Below, piece after piece: positions 8,828 through 16,580 of a stretch of DNA of 64,000 nt. This stretch comes from Clostridiaceae bacterium. GTDB taxonomy: Bacteria; Bacillota; Clostridia; Oscillospirales; Butyricicoccaceae. The position numbers and the translations under genes were made by a program. Position 1 is the stretch's first letter. Every line of letters starts with the position of its first letter. The DNA lies in assembly GCA_009911355.1 (NCBI GenBank), contig QXXE01000015.1, positions 1 through 64,000 of the forward strand, read 5' to 3'. The notes beneath the pieces were generated by a model. The model was not told the origin of the DNA. It did no database searches and was given only the letters and a program-made list of their open reading frames with translations.

Positions 8828-9436
8828 TTACTCCGCAACGGCGCGGGTCACGGGCTGGAGCGTCTGATAAAGCCGCCGCACAAACGGCAGCACCACCAGC
8901 AACAGCAAATACTGCACCGGCAGATAGGCCAGCTGCGTAGGAAGCCGTGAAATCAGCATCGGCAGGAACGCATTGTTGCCAAGCGACAGCCAAAGGGTGT
9001 TTAAAAAGACGTTGCAGATCAGCGTAATCAGGATACGCGCCGCGAGCGTCCGCAGCGGGAATGACAGCCGTCCGGCAAGGGTTTTGCTGCCCGGCGCGCC
9101 GTCCGGGCGGTAGAGGAACAGCCCCCAGATCACGCCCGCGACCATCGCGGTCAGGGTATAACCCGGAAAATAACCGCCCCCACCTGTCCCCGGGTTCATC
9201 AGAAAACCGAGGATATCGGTACAGAAGCCCATCATCATGCATACCACGGGGCCGTACAGCATACCGATTGACGCATTGGTCAGGAACCCGACCCCGATGC
9301 GCATCCCCGGCAGGTCGATACGCAGCTTGAGCAGGTCAAGGGTGATGTTCATTGCGATAAACAGCGCGGTCAGCACCAGGCAGCGCAGGCTGCGCAGTTC
9401 TCCGAACGAACGGGCAAAAATGTTTCTTTTTGGCAT
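8828..9436 (-). CDS. folT: Folate-specific ECF transporter S component (FolT)
   Basis: A 202-aa membrane protein with about six hydrophobic segments. It has the folate S-component pattern: an N-terminal LVLTALFIAMNITLDLLKLRI segment, LPGMRIGVGFLTNASIGMLYGP, and a GTGGGGYFPGYTLTAM segment. FolT binds folate and docks on a shared ECF energy module encoded elsewhere. The ATG at 9436 has AAGGAGG upstream. An upstream THF riboswitch supports the substrate assignment independently. The gene is a single-cistron unit with its own promoter and terminator. Confidence 0.88.
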   Translation of the reverse strand: MPKRNIFARSFGELRSLRCLVLTALFIAMNITLDLLKLRIDLPGMRIGVGFLTNASIGMLYGPVVCMMMGFCTDILGFLMNPGTGGGGYFPGYTLTAMVAGVIWGLFLYRPDGAPGSKTLAGRLSFPLRTLAARILITLICNVFLNTLWLSLGNNAFLPMLISRLPTQLAYLPVQYLLLLVVLPFVRRLYQTLQPVTRAVAE

Positions 9437-9506
9437 AAAAAAGCCACCTCCTTAAAATTGTGTCGCGCACTCATTTTAAGAAAGCGGAAACGCGGTTAAA
9501 ACGGGT

Positions 9507-9607
9507 GCAGCGGGATGCGGCAGCCGCACCGCAAGGCAAAAATACCCTTTCGTCCGCCGGACAACTCCCCGTTCCGACGGCACTTTACGCGCGGCAACCT
9601 ACTCTGC
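9507..9607 (-). promoter_or_regulatory. Tetrahydrofolate (THF) riboswitch
   Basis: On the minus strand the P1 ends GCAG...CTGC close a 101-nt element. It starts GCAGAGTAGG, contains GCGCGTAAAGTGCC, CGGGGAGTTGTC and CTTGCGGTG, and ends CCGCATCCCGCTGC. These match the order and spacing of the conserved blocks of the THF class, and the gene it leads is folT. Between it and the start codon, CTTAAAAT and ATTTTAAG form an 8-bp inverted repeat that runs into GGAGG. Translational control by hiding the ribosome site is therefore likely. Confidence 0.82.
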
Positions 9608-9638
9608 TATGTGAGTGAATGGCTCCATGAGCAAGGAC

Positions 9639-9667
9639 AGTATACCCGATTTCGCGCGGGTTGTCAA
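9639..9667 (-). promoter_or_regulatory. Promoter of the THF riboswitch-folT unit
   Basis: On the minus strand the -35 is a consensus TTGACA (9662-9667) and the -10 is TATACT (9639-9644), 17 nt apart. Transcription would begin about 25 nt before the riboswitch. Confidence 0.8.
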
Positions 9668-9702
9668 CCCGTTTTTCCTGTCCGCAGTAATTTTTTTACA
9701 AA

Positions 9703-10089
9703 TTATCCCCATGGAGACGGGATTCTCGCCCCGTTTTTATACTTTTCTTCAAAAGCAGGGTAATTCTCACAGAGAAGGCGAATGGCGGCGTCTTTGTCGG
9801 GCAGCTCCGCGCCTTCCCAGCCGGTGTAGTGCTTCCAGGCGGCAGCAGAACCGTAAGCCCAGTTTTTGCGGAGCGAATACAGAACCCCGCGTTTCAGATT
9901 GCTGGTGTCGATGCCGGCTTCTTTTGCAGCGGCAGAAACAGCGCGTTTGCAGCCTGCGGCGCTCTCAAAATCCCCGTTTTCCATGTAGTGCTTGAGAATA
10001 AGGCGAATATATTTTGTCCCTTTATACAGGGAAAGCCCAAATTCGCAGGCGTAAATTAAAATAAGCCCTTCGCGGTTACGTGTTTCCAT
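9703..10089 (-). CDS. Spo0A C-terminal-like DNA-binding protein
   Basis: A 128-aa product without a receiver domain. The middle resembles the Spo0A effector domain: a GLSLYKGTKYI start, helices, then DTSNLKRGVLYSLRKNWAYG, where Spo0A has TPSRVERAIRHAIEVAW. The tail fits the final helix (PDKDAAIRLLCE). This suggests a stand-alone DNA-binding regulator, but the match is by eye. The start at 10089 has a GAGGG element upstream. It is divergent from three small XRE genes, and the shared intergenic region carries direct TAGCCTA repeats. Confidence 0.6.
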   Translation of the reverse strand: METRNREGLILIYACEFGLSLYKGTKYIRLILKHYMENGDFESAAGCKRAVSAAAKEAGIDTSNLKRGVLYSLRKNWAYGSAAAWKHYTGWEGAELPDKDAAIRLLCENYPAFEEKYKNGARIPSPWG

Positions 10090-10119
10090 AAATAGCCCTC
10101 TCTTTCCAAACCCATACAA

Positions 10120-10183
10120 TAGACTACGCATAGCCTAATAGTAGCACGGGTAGCCTACAATTGCAAGATAAATTTTGTATGAT
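10120..10183. promoter_or_regulatory. Divergent regulatory region with TAGCCTA direct repeats
   Basis: TAGCCTA occurs at 10131-10137 and 10151-10157, exactly 20 bp apart, about two helical turns. A TATGAT -10 for the rightward XRE genes is at 10178-10183, so the second repeat falls about where its -35 should be. This is the layout of an operator for one of the flanking regulators. Confidence 0.5.
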
Positions 10184-10205
10184 AAAACAAAAAGGGTGTC
10201 AATCT

Positions 10206-10448
10206 ATGGATACTATATCGGCAATCCGTGACCGCATTTTACATCTCTGTGACGAACGCGATATTACAGTCAATAAACTTGCGACAATTTCAGCTTTGCC
10301 GCCATCTTCTATCAAAAATATCCTTTATGGCAAAAGCAAAGACCCGAAAATCTTAACGATCAAGAAAATTTGTGATGGGTTAGAGATATCTCTGGCTGAT
10401 TTCTTTGGTTCATACGAATTTGAGAATTTAGAGCCGGAAATACGGTAA
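10206..10448 (+). CDS. Small XRE-family regulator (first of three)
   Basis: An 80-aa Cro/CI-type helix-turn-helix protein with almost no sequence outside the DNA-binding fold (RDRILHLCDERDITVNKL... IKKICDGLEISLADFF). Its length and layout match the third gene of this cluster closely, so the two are paralogues. The ATG at 10206 is chosen because AAAGGG precedes it. Low GC relative to the neighbouring operons suggests acquisition. It likely acts on the adjoining TAGCCTA region, but that is inference. Confidence 0.8.
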   Translation: MDTISAIRDRILHLCDERDITVNKLATISALPPSSIKNILYGKSKDPKILTIKKICDGLEISLADFFGSYEFENLEPEIR

Positions 10449-10473
10449 ACCGGAAGGAAAAAGATGTGGTTTT

Positions 10474-10785
10474 ATGAGTGAGGAGCAGATTTATGATTTT
10501 GGCATTCGTCTGCGGCGGCTTCGGGAAGACCGCGGGCTATCCAGAAATGCATTTGCCAAAAAGCTAGGGGTCAGCAAAGAAACGATATATCGCTATGAAA
10601 ACAATCTTCAAAGCCCATCTTTGGAGCGCACAAAGGAGATTGCGGTTATTTTGCGCACTTCTATAGACTATCTTGTCGGGTTGGACAATGCGTATACAGT
10701 AAAATTCCCTTCACTGAGCAAAGAGCAGCGGGCAGCGCTTGACCATTTTCTCAAGGTATTTGTTGATAAATTTGAAGACAGCTGA
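10474..10785 (+). CDS. XRE-family regulator (second of three)
   Basis: The 103-aa product has a canonical helix-turn-helix (FGIRLRRLREDRGLSRNAFAKKLGVSKETIYRYENNLQSP) in its first 65 residues, followed by a short helical tail ending in HFLKVFVDKFEDS, typical of dimerising SinR/Cro-like proteins. It lies 25 nt after the first XRE gene and 17 nt before the third, so all three are one transcription unit. Confidence 0.8.
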   Translation: MSEEQIYDFGIRLRRLREDRGLSRNAFAKKLGVSKETIYRYENNLQSPSLERTKEIAVILRTSIDYLVGLDNAYTVKFPSLSKEQRAALDHFLKVFVDKFEDS

Positions 10786-10802
10786 AACGGAAGGTTTGAA
10801 TA

Positions 10803-11045
10803 ATGGGTATAAAAAAAGCGGTTGTGAAACGGTTTCAGCATTTATGTCAGGAACGAAACATCAAATACAACGAACTTGCCACGCGGTCAGGCGTAACCCC
10901 ATCAACCATGTATAGTATGATGGACGAGCATCGCAAAGATGTTTCTGTTGTCACAGTCAAAAAGCTTTGCGACGGGTTGGATATCTCCATTTCGGCATTT
11001 TTTAACGATCGGATTTTTGAAGAATTGGAACAGGAAATTCAATAG
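10803..11045 (+). CDS. Small XRE-family regulator (third of three)
   Basis: An 80-aa Cro/CI-type protein, paralogous to the first gene of the cluster (same length; shared HLC.ER, ELAT.SG, T.KK.CDGL.IS..FF pattern). It has GGAAGG about 10 nt before the start. A strong terminator follows at 11091. Three stacked small regulators with no structural gene is unusual outside prophage remnants; no integrase or phage gene is nearby. Confidence 0.8.
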   Translation: MGIKKAVVKRFQHLCQERNIKYNELATRSGVTPSTMYSMMDEHRKDVSVVTVKKLCDGLDISISAFFNDRIFEELEQEIQ

Positions 11046-11089
11046 AACGCGATCCCAACGAAGGGGTGTAAACTGAACAGAAGCAAAGA

Positions 11090-11124
11090 AAAGCCGCTGG
11101 TGTCCTCATGCCAGCGGCTTTTTG
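11090..11124 (+). terminator. Terminator of the three-XRE operon
   Basis: The stem AAGCCGCTGG/CCAGCGGCTT has a 10-nt loop and is followed by TTT. Nearly the same stem recurs at 44108-44142. Confidence 0.8.
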
Positions 11125-11169
11125 TGCGTCTGAGCAGAAAGCGGGTGAGCACCCATCCTAACACCTCAA

Positions 11170-11444
11170 CCGACGCAGCCCGCCGCCGTTTTGGCGGGCT
11201 GCGTCAACCGGGCGTGAAGGACGGGTACAAGCCCAAAGCCCCCGTCCCGCCCGCAGGCGAGAAAGAGATGCGCAAGCATCTCGGGGGTCTGGGGCGGAAG
11301 CCCCAGCGGGTGCAGGGCAGAGCCCCGCCGCTCGCCGCGCAGGCGCGGGTGTCCAGAGGGCAGCGCCCTGCCGCCATCCGCGCAGGCTGCCCCTCCGGCG
11401 AGGAGCGGGTGCAGGGCAGCGCCCTGCCGCCAGCCGCGCAGGCG
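11170..11444 (-). repeat. Mosaic hairpin repeat, copy 6
   Basis: It opens with an outer GCCCGCC...GGCGGGC hairpin. Then come CCCGTCCCGCCCGCAGGCG, the GAGATGCGCAAGCATCTC and CTGGGGCGGAAGCCCCAG modules, and several GCAGGGCAGCGCCCTGC modules joined by CCGCGCAGGCTGCCCCTCCGG linkers (two shorter than 20 bp). It ends at the aroE/K stop codon. Confidence 0.85.
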
Positions 11445-12833
11445 CTAGATAGAGCGGGCTACCTGCTCGACGAGCGTGGACAGCTTCGCCGAGCGGACGC
11501 CGCAGTCCGATACCGATTTGTAGATCTCTTTGCGCTCATCGTAAAGTTTCTGGATTTCAGCTTCCCGGTCGTTCCCCTTTTCCAGGAGCGGGCGCTGGTT
11601 TGAATACGACAGGTTCTTCATAATCCGGCTCAGAGGCGTGTCCAGGTGGATCAAATAGCTGCTGCTTTTGATCGCTTCGACGTTTTCCGGACGGAGTACC
11701 GCGCCGCCTCCTAACGAAATCACACAGTTTTCCTTCGCCGAAAGCTCCCGGAGGCAACGCGTCTCCAACGCCCGGAACGCTTCCTCCCCCTCCTGCGCGA
11801 AAATTTCCGGGATCGTTTTTCCCGCCCGCTCCACTAAATATACATCCGCATCATAAAACTCCATGCCGCACATGCGCGCAAGCTTGCGCCCCACCGTCGT
11901 CTTGCCCGCGCCCATAAACCCGCACAGCGCAATGTTTTGCTTGCCCCGTACCTCGTGCAGGCGCTTGACCGCCATCATCCCATACACCCGGCGCAGAACC
12001 GATGTGATCTGCGGCTGCGTGAATTCCGCGCCAAACCATATCTTCTCCGCATGTACGCCCTGCATCACCAGCATATAAGTCCCGTCCCGCGTCAGCGTCC
12101 GCCGCGGGTTCGCCATTTTCAGCAGCTTTGTCATAGGCGGGTTGTAAATCGCATCAAATACATACTCCACCTTGCGCGAAAGGCAGAAAATCGGCTTCCG
12201 GTCTTCGTCCGGCGTCATGCCGACCGGCGTCCCATTTACAATCACCTGCGCATCCCTCGGGATGTGCCGCCGGCTCACCACCGAAACCTTCGCCGACGGG
12301 AAACACCTCAGCAAATGGTCGCGCAGCACGCCCGCGCGCTCCTGGCTGCGCCCACTGATCACCAGCCGCGCACCCGCCCGGACACAATGATAACCCATGC
12401 CCGCCGCCGCGCCGCCATATCCCAGCAGCACAACCTTTTTCCCCTCCAGCGTTACGCCATCCTTTTGAAACGACTCCGCAAAGCCCAGGATATCCGTATT
12501 GTAGCCAACCGCGCGCCCGTCCCGGAACGCAACCGTGTTCACCGCCCCCAGATCCAGCGCGCTTTTGTCCACCTCGTCCAGCAGCGGAATCGCCGCCTGC
12601 TTGTGCGGGATGGTCAGGTTAACCCCCTTCAGCTTGCGCGCCGCAAGCCCGAGCGCCTCCTGTAAGCCCTCCGCCGGAACCGCGACCGCGATATAATCCG
12701 CATCCTTCCCCAGCATCCCGAACAGCATCCCATGCAGCACCGGCGACATCGTGTGCGCTACCGGCCAGCCGAAAATCGCAAACGTATCCCGCTGCGGTTC
12801 CCATGCGCGGAATTCCTCCATCGTCAATACCAT
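11445..12833 (-). CDS. aroE/aroK: Bifunctional shikimate dehydrogenase / shikimate kinase (AroE-AroK fusion)
   Basis: A 462-aa fusion of two consecutive shikimate-pathway enzymes. Residues about 15-285 are AroE: MSPVLHG substrate site, NLTIPHK with the catalytic Lys, GAVNT, NTD, and an NADP-binding GYGGAAAG loop. Residues about 295-462 are AroK: P-loop GFMGAGKTT, a D-x-D near FYDADV, and SLGGGAVLRPE. It would reduce 3-dehydroshikimate and then phosphorylate shikimate in the cytosol. Separate genes are the norm, so the fusion is notable. It is the last gene of the aro operon, 9 nt after aroA. The ATG at 12833 lacks a strong ribosome site, and an ATG at 12821 is possible. Confidence 0.92.
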   Translation of the reverse strand: MVLTMEEFRAWEPQRDTFAIFGWPVAHTMSPVLHGMLFGMLGKDADYIAVAVPAEGLQEALGLAARKLKGVNLTIPHKQAAIPLLDEVDKSALDLGAVNTVAFRDGRAVGYNTDILGFAESFQKDGVTLEGKKVVLLGYGGAAAGMGYHCVRAGARLVISGRSQERAGVLRDHLLRCFPSAKVSVVSRRHIPRDAQVIVNGTPVGMTPDEDRKPIFCLSRKVEYVFDAIYNPPMTKLLKMANPRRTLTRDGTYMLVMQGVHAEKIWFGAEFTQPQITSVLRRVYGMMAVKRLHEVRGKQNIALCGFMGAGKTTVGRKLARMCGMEFYDADVYLVERAGKTIPEIFAQEGEEAFRALETRCLRELSAKENCVISLGGGAVLRPENVEAIKSSSYLIHLDTPLSRIMKNLSYSNQRPLLEKGNDREAEIQKLYDERKEIYKSVSDCGVRSAKLSTLVEQVARSI

Positions 12834-12842
12834 TTGCCCGTT

Positions 12843-14111
12843 TTACCCTCCAATCTGCCGCAATGTGTCGAAAAAGCCCGGATAAGAGATCGAAACGACC
12901 CCCGGGTCTAAGATTTCACTTTCGCCCGCCGCGCCCAGCGCCAGCACCGCCATGCTCATTGCAATGCGGTGGTCGCGATACGTCTCAAACGCCGCGCCGC
13001 GCGGCCTGCCGCCGCGGATCACCATGCCGTCAGCGGTTTCCGTACAGTCTACGCCCGCACGGGTGAGCTCAGCCACCATCGCCGCAATGCGGTTCGATTC
13101 CTTCACCTTGAGCTCCTGCGCGTCGCGGATAACCGTTTCCCCCTCGGCGAACGCCGCCGCCGCCGCCAGCACCGGCAGCTCGTCGATCAGGCGTGGGATG
13201 AGGGGGCCTCCGATCTCCGTACCGTGCAGCGCCGACGCACGGACGGTCAGGTCGGCAACCGGCTCGGCAGCGTCCCGGACGTTTGTGCATGTGATATCCG
13301 CGCCCATCGCCCGCAGCACCTCAAGCACGCCGTCGCGCGTCGGGTTTATGCCGACGTTCTTGACCGTCAGCTCACTGCCCGTGACGATGGCCCCCGCAGC
13401 CAGGAAAAACGCCGCTGAAGAAATATCCCCCGGCACCTCAATGCTGCACGCACGCAGCGCCAGCGGCGCGTGGACCGCAACGCGGCAGCCGTCCTGCTCC
13501 ACCTGCACGCCCATCGCCCGCAGCATCCGCTCGGTGTGGTCGCGCGAGGGCGCGGGCTCGACGACCTCGGTCACGCCGTCCGCATACAGCCCCGCCAGCA
13601 GGATTGCGCTCTTGAGCTGCGCCGACGCAACCGGCATTTCATACCGGACGCCGTGCAGCGCGGCAGGCGCGATATGCAGCGGGCAGTATTTCCCGTCGCG
13701 CCCGCGGATGTCCGCGCCCATCTCGCGCAGCGGCGTGATGATCCGCCCCATCGGGCGCTGCTCAATGGACGCGTCGCCGGTCATGGAGACCGGGAAGGGC
13801 TGCGCCGCAAGGATGCCCGAAAGCAGCCGGGTGGTCGTGCCGCTGTTGCCGGTGTAGAGCGGCCCTTCGGGCGCGCGCAGGCCGTGCAGCCCCACGCCGT
13901 GCACCGTGACGCCGCCGTCCCGTACATCGATCTGCACCCCCATTTTGCGGAAACAGTCAATGGTTGACAGGCAGTCCTCGCCCATCAGGAAACCGGAGAT
14001 GTGCGTTTCCCCGTCCGCGAGCGCGCCGAGCATCACCGCGCGGTGAGAGATGGATTTGTCGCCGGGGACGGTGACTGTGCCGCGCAGCCCGGAAGATGTA
14101 TGCAGTTTCAT
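12843..14111 (-). CDS. aroA: 3-Phosphoshikimate 1-carboxyvinyltransferase (EPSP synthase)
   Basis: A 422-aa enzyme that joins PEP to shikimate-3-phosphate. Signatures are PGDKSISHRA at residues 16-25, LYTGNSGTTTRLLSG (PEP/substrate site), QLKSAILLAG, and KVKESNRIAAM near the C-terminus. Length is typical. Its start overlaps the pheA stop by 4 nt (ATGA), giving translational coupling. The LYTGNSGTTTRL segment has Gly where glyphosate-sensitive enzymes have GNAGT, so the Ala-to-Ser change is worth noting; the glyphosate phenotype is not inferable. Confidence 0.95.
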   Translation of the reverse strand: MKLHTSSGLRGTVTVPGDKSISHRAVMLGALADGETHISGFLMGEDCLSTIDCFRKMGVQIDVRDGGVTVHGVGLHGLRAPEGPLYTGNSGTTTRLLSGILAAQPFPVSMTGDASIEQRPMGRIITPLREMGADIRGRDGKYCPLHIAPAALHGVRYEMPVASAQLKSAILLAGLYADGVTEVVEPAPSRDHTERMLRAMGVQVEQDGCRVAVHAPLALRACSIEVPGDISSAAFFLAAGAIVTGSELTVKNVGINPTRDGVLEVLRAMGADITCTNVRDAAEPVADLTVRASALHGTEIGGPLIPRLIDELPVLAAAAAFAEGETVIRDAQELKVKESNRIAAMVAELTRAGVDCTETADGMVIRGGRPRGAAFETYRDHRIAMSMAVLALGAAGESEILDPGVVSISYPGFFDTLRQIGG

Positions 14112-15250
14112 AAAGCCCCCTCCGTCGGGCGTGCCCGGTAGCTGCCGAGCACCTTTAGATATGGCAGCTCCTCATGGAGCTGGTACAGCAGCGCGCGGAC
14201 GTCATCATCGAGCAGGCTGCCGGTAAAATCAACATAAAAAATGTAGCACCACGGGCTGTCCTTGATCGGGCGCGAGTGGATTTCGGTCATATCGATGCCG
14301 TAATCCGCGAGCGCCGACAGGACGGAATTGAGCGAGCCCGCCTGGTTGGGCAGCGAAAAGCAGATTTCCACACGATCGTCGCCCGGGAGCGCGGTCAGCC
14401 GCGGGCTGACCGCAATGAATCGGGTCTCGTTGCAGCCTACGTCGTTTACGCCTTCAGCGAGGACGGACAGCCCGTTGCGCTCGGCGGCTTCGCGCGAGCA
14501 GATCGCCGCGAGCGACCGGTCACCCGCCGCCGCGACCTTTTCGGCGGCAACCGCCGTGTTCGGCTCGGTGCGGGTGCAGTAGCCGTGGGATTTGATGAAG
14601 CCGTCGCATTGCGGCAGCGCGTGGGGGTGCGAGCAGACGCAGGACACCGAAGCAAGCGTCGCGCCCGGCGGCGCTGCAAGGCAGTGTACCACAGGCTGGA
14701 TATACGAGCGGTTGATGAACAGGTCGTACCCGAGCATCAGGTCGTAGACCTCGTTGACCGTCCCGGCGGTGCTGTTTTCGACCGGGACAACGCCCATATC
14801 GGCTTCGCCCGCGTGCACGCGGCGGAACACCTCGTCCCAGGTGGGCAGGCTTTCATGCACCGCGCCGGGGAAAAGCGCGCGCGCCGCCTGATGGGCATAC
14901 GCGCCCTCCACGCCCTGATAAAAGACGGTGCGCACCGGGCGCGCCGCGGTTTCGGGCGCGAACGGGAAGCGCTCCGGGAACCGGGAAAGCAGCTCGGCGT
15001 ACTGGCATTCGCGGCTTTTGCGGATCACGGCTTCCAGCAAAGAAACGTATTTGCGGCGCAGGCCGCCCTCCAGCCCCTCTGCGCGGCTTTGCAGGATCTC
15101 GGCCTCACGCCCGGGCTGGAACACCTTCCCGCCGGAGCGCGCCTTATTCTCCGCGACCTCGAGCGCAAGCGCCATGCGGCGCAGGAACAGCTCGCGCAGC
15201 TGGGTGTCGGCGGCATTGATGTCGCGGCGGATATCATTCAGATCGCGCAT
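14108..15250 (-). CDS. pheA: Bifunctional chorismate mutase / prephenate dehydratase
   Basis: A 380-aa P-protein that converts chorismate to prephenate and then phenylpyruvate. An AroQ-type chorismate mutase helix bundle occupies residues 1-90 or so (LNDIRRDINAADTQLRELFLRR). The prephenate dehydratase domain begins near VFYQGVEGAYAHQAA and includes VPVENSTAGTV. A C-terminal ACT domain (SLPNQAGSLNSVLSALADYGIDMTEIHSRP) should give feedback inhibition by phenylalanine. The ATG at 15250 has GGAGG at good spacing; one 6 nt upstream is too close. It overlaps the end of aroC by 17 nt. Confidence 0.93.
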   Translation of the reverse strand: MRDLNDIRRDINAADTQLRELFLRRMALALEVAENKARSGGKVFQPGREAEILQSRAEGLEGGLRRKYVSLLEAVIRKSRECQYAELLSRFPERFPFAPETAARPVRTVFYQGVEGAYAHQAARALFPGAVHESLPTWDEVFRRVHAGEADMGVVPVENSTAGTVNEVYDLMLGYDLFINRSYIQPVVHCLAAPPGATLASVSCVCSHPHALPQCDGFIKSHGYCTRTEPNTAVAAEKVAAAGDRSLAAICSREAAERNGLSVLAEGVNDVGCNETRFIAVSPRLTALPGDDRVEICFSLPNQAGSLNSVLSALADYGIDMTEIHSRPIKDSPWCYIFYVDFTGSLLDDDVRALLYQLHEELPYLKVLGSYRARPTEGAL

Positions 15251-16337
15251 AGCCATAGCCCTCCAGATAAAGGTCGGTAAGCGCAACGGCGCAGGCAGCT
15301 TCAACCACCGGCGCGGCGCGGGTCACAATACAGGGGTCGTGCCGCCCCTTGACAGTAAACGGCGTGACCTTACCGGAAGAAAGGTCAAGCGTTTCCTGGC
15401 GGTGTGAGATGGAGGGGGTGGGCTTGATGGCGACGCGGAACAGCAGCGGCATGCCGTTTGTAATGCCGCCGAGCACGCCGCCATTGTTATTGGTCTCGGT
15501 ACGTACAGCCCCGGACGCGTCCAGGCAGAAGGGGTCGTTCGCGTGCGAGCCGCGCAGCCCTGCAAAACCGAAGCCTGCGCCAAACTCCACGCCTTTCACG
15601 GCAGGGACGGCGAACAGCAGGGACGACAGCCGCCCCTCCACGGTGTCCAGCATGGGCGAACCGAGCCCGGCGGGGAGGCCGACTGCTGCGCATTCGATCA
15701 CTCCGCCGACCGAATCGCCGTCGAGGCGGGCTTCTTCGATTGCGGCCAGCATGGCTTCCTCGGCGCGGGGGTTGCGGACGGGGTAGGGCTGGAGGCGCAG
15801 GGCTTCGATCTCATCGACAGTCACTGCGGTATCATCAAACGGCATGTCTTGTATCTGCGCGATGGACTGGATATGTGCGCCGATGGAAACCCCTTTGCTT
15901 TTCAGGAACAGCTTACACAGCGCGCCGGCGAACACAAGCGGGGCGGTGAGACGGCCTGAAAAGTGCCCGCCGCCGCGCGGGTCGTTGAAGCTGTGGTAGC
16001 GAAGGGCACCGGTGTAGTCGGCGTGGCCGGGGCGTGGCTGGCTGGTAAAATCCTTGTAGTCGCCCGACCGGGTGTCGGTGTTTTCGATGATGGCGCAGAC
16101 TGGTGTACCGGCGGTAAAGCCATTATAGGTGCCGGAGAGGATGCGGGGCAGATCGGCTTCGCGGCGGGTGGTAGATTGTTTGTTTTTCCCGGGGGCGCGG
16201 CGGTCCATTTCGGAGAGGACAAAGTTCTCGTCGAAGGGCACGCCGGCTGGGAAGCCGTCTAGGACGACACCGATGCCGTTGCCGTGGGACTCGCCGAAGA
16301 CGGAAATTTTCAATGCATTCCCCCATACAGAGCCCAT
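15234..16337 (-). CDS. aroC: Chorismate synthase
   Basis: A 367-aa FMN-dependent lyase that makes chorismate from EPSP. Conserved parts include SVWGNALKISVFGESHG at the N-terminus, QPRPGHADYTGALRY, RGGGHFSGRLTAP and a TETNNNGGVLGGITNGMP segment. The start at 16337 has AAGGAGG upstream; earlier in-frame codons lie in repeat copy 7. Length is typical. The downstream pheA overlaps it, placing chorismate formation and use in one translation block. Confidence 0.95.
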   Translation of the reverse strand: MGSVWGNALKISVFGESHGNGIGVVLDGFPAGVPFDENFVLSEMDRRAPGKNKQSTTRREADLPRILSGTYNGFTAGTPVCAIIENTDTRSGDYKDFTSQPRPGHADYTGALRYHSFNDPRGGGHFSGRLTAPLVFAGALCKLFLKSKGVSIGAHIQSIAQIQDMPFDDTAVTVDEIEALRLQPYPVRNPRAEEAMLAAIEEARLDGDSVGGVIECAAVGLPAGLGSPMLDTVEGRLSSLLFAVPAVKGVEFGAGFGFAGLRGSHANDPFCLDASGAVRTETNNNGGVLGGITNGMPLLFRVAIKPTPSISHRQETLDLSSGKVTPFTVKGRHDPCIVTRAAPVVEAACAVALTDLYLEGYGYARSE

Positions 16338-16364
16338 GAAAGATACCTCCTTAACTCCTTCCCC

Positions 16365-16565
16365 CCGGCAGGGCTCTGCCCTGCACCCGGCGGGGCTCTG
16401 CCCCTGCACCCCGCGCCTGCGCGGCGGGCGGCAGGGCTCTGCCCCTGCACCCCGCGCCTACGCGGCGAGCGGCAGGGCTCTGCCCTGCACCCGCTGGGGC
16501 CTTAGCCCCAGACCCCATGAGATGCTGACGCATCTCTGATTCGCCTGCGGGCGGGACGAAGGATT
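16365..16565 (+). repeat. Mosaic hairpin repeat, copy 7 (inside the aro operon)
   Basis: GCAGGGCTCTGCCCTGC modules alternate with CGGGGCTCTGCCCCTG modules, then CTGGGGCCTTAGCCCCAG, GAGATGCTGACGCATCTC and CGCCTGCGGGCGGGACG. It fills the space between aroB and aroC, which are otherwise one operon. Confidence 0.85.
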
Positions 16566-16580
16566 TTTATGTTTTTTTGA

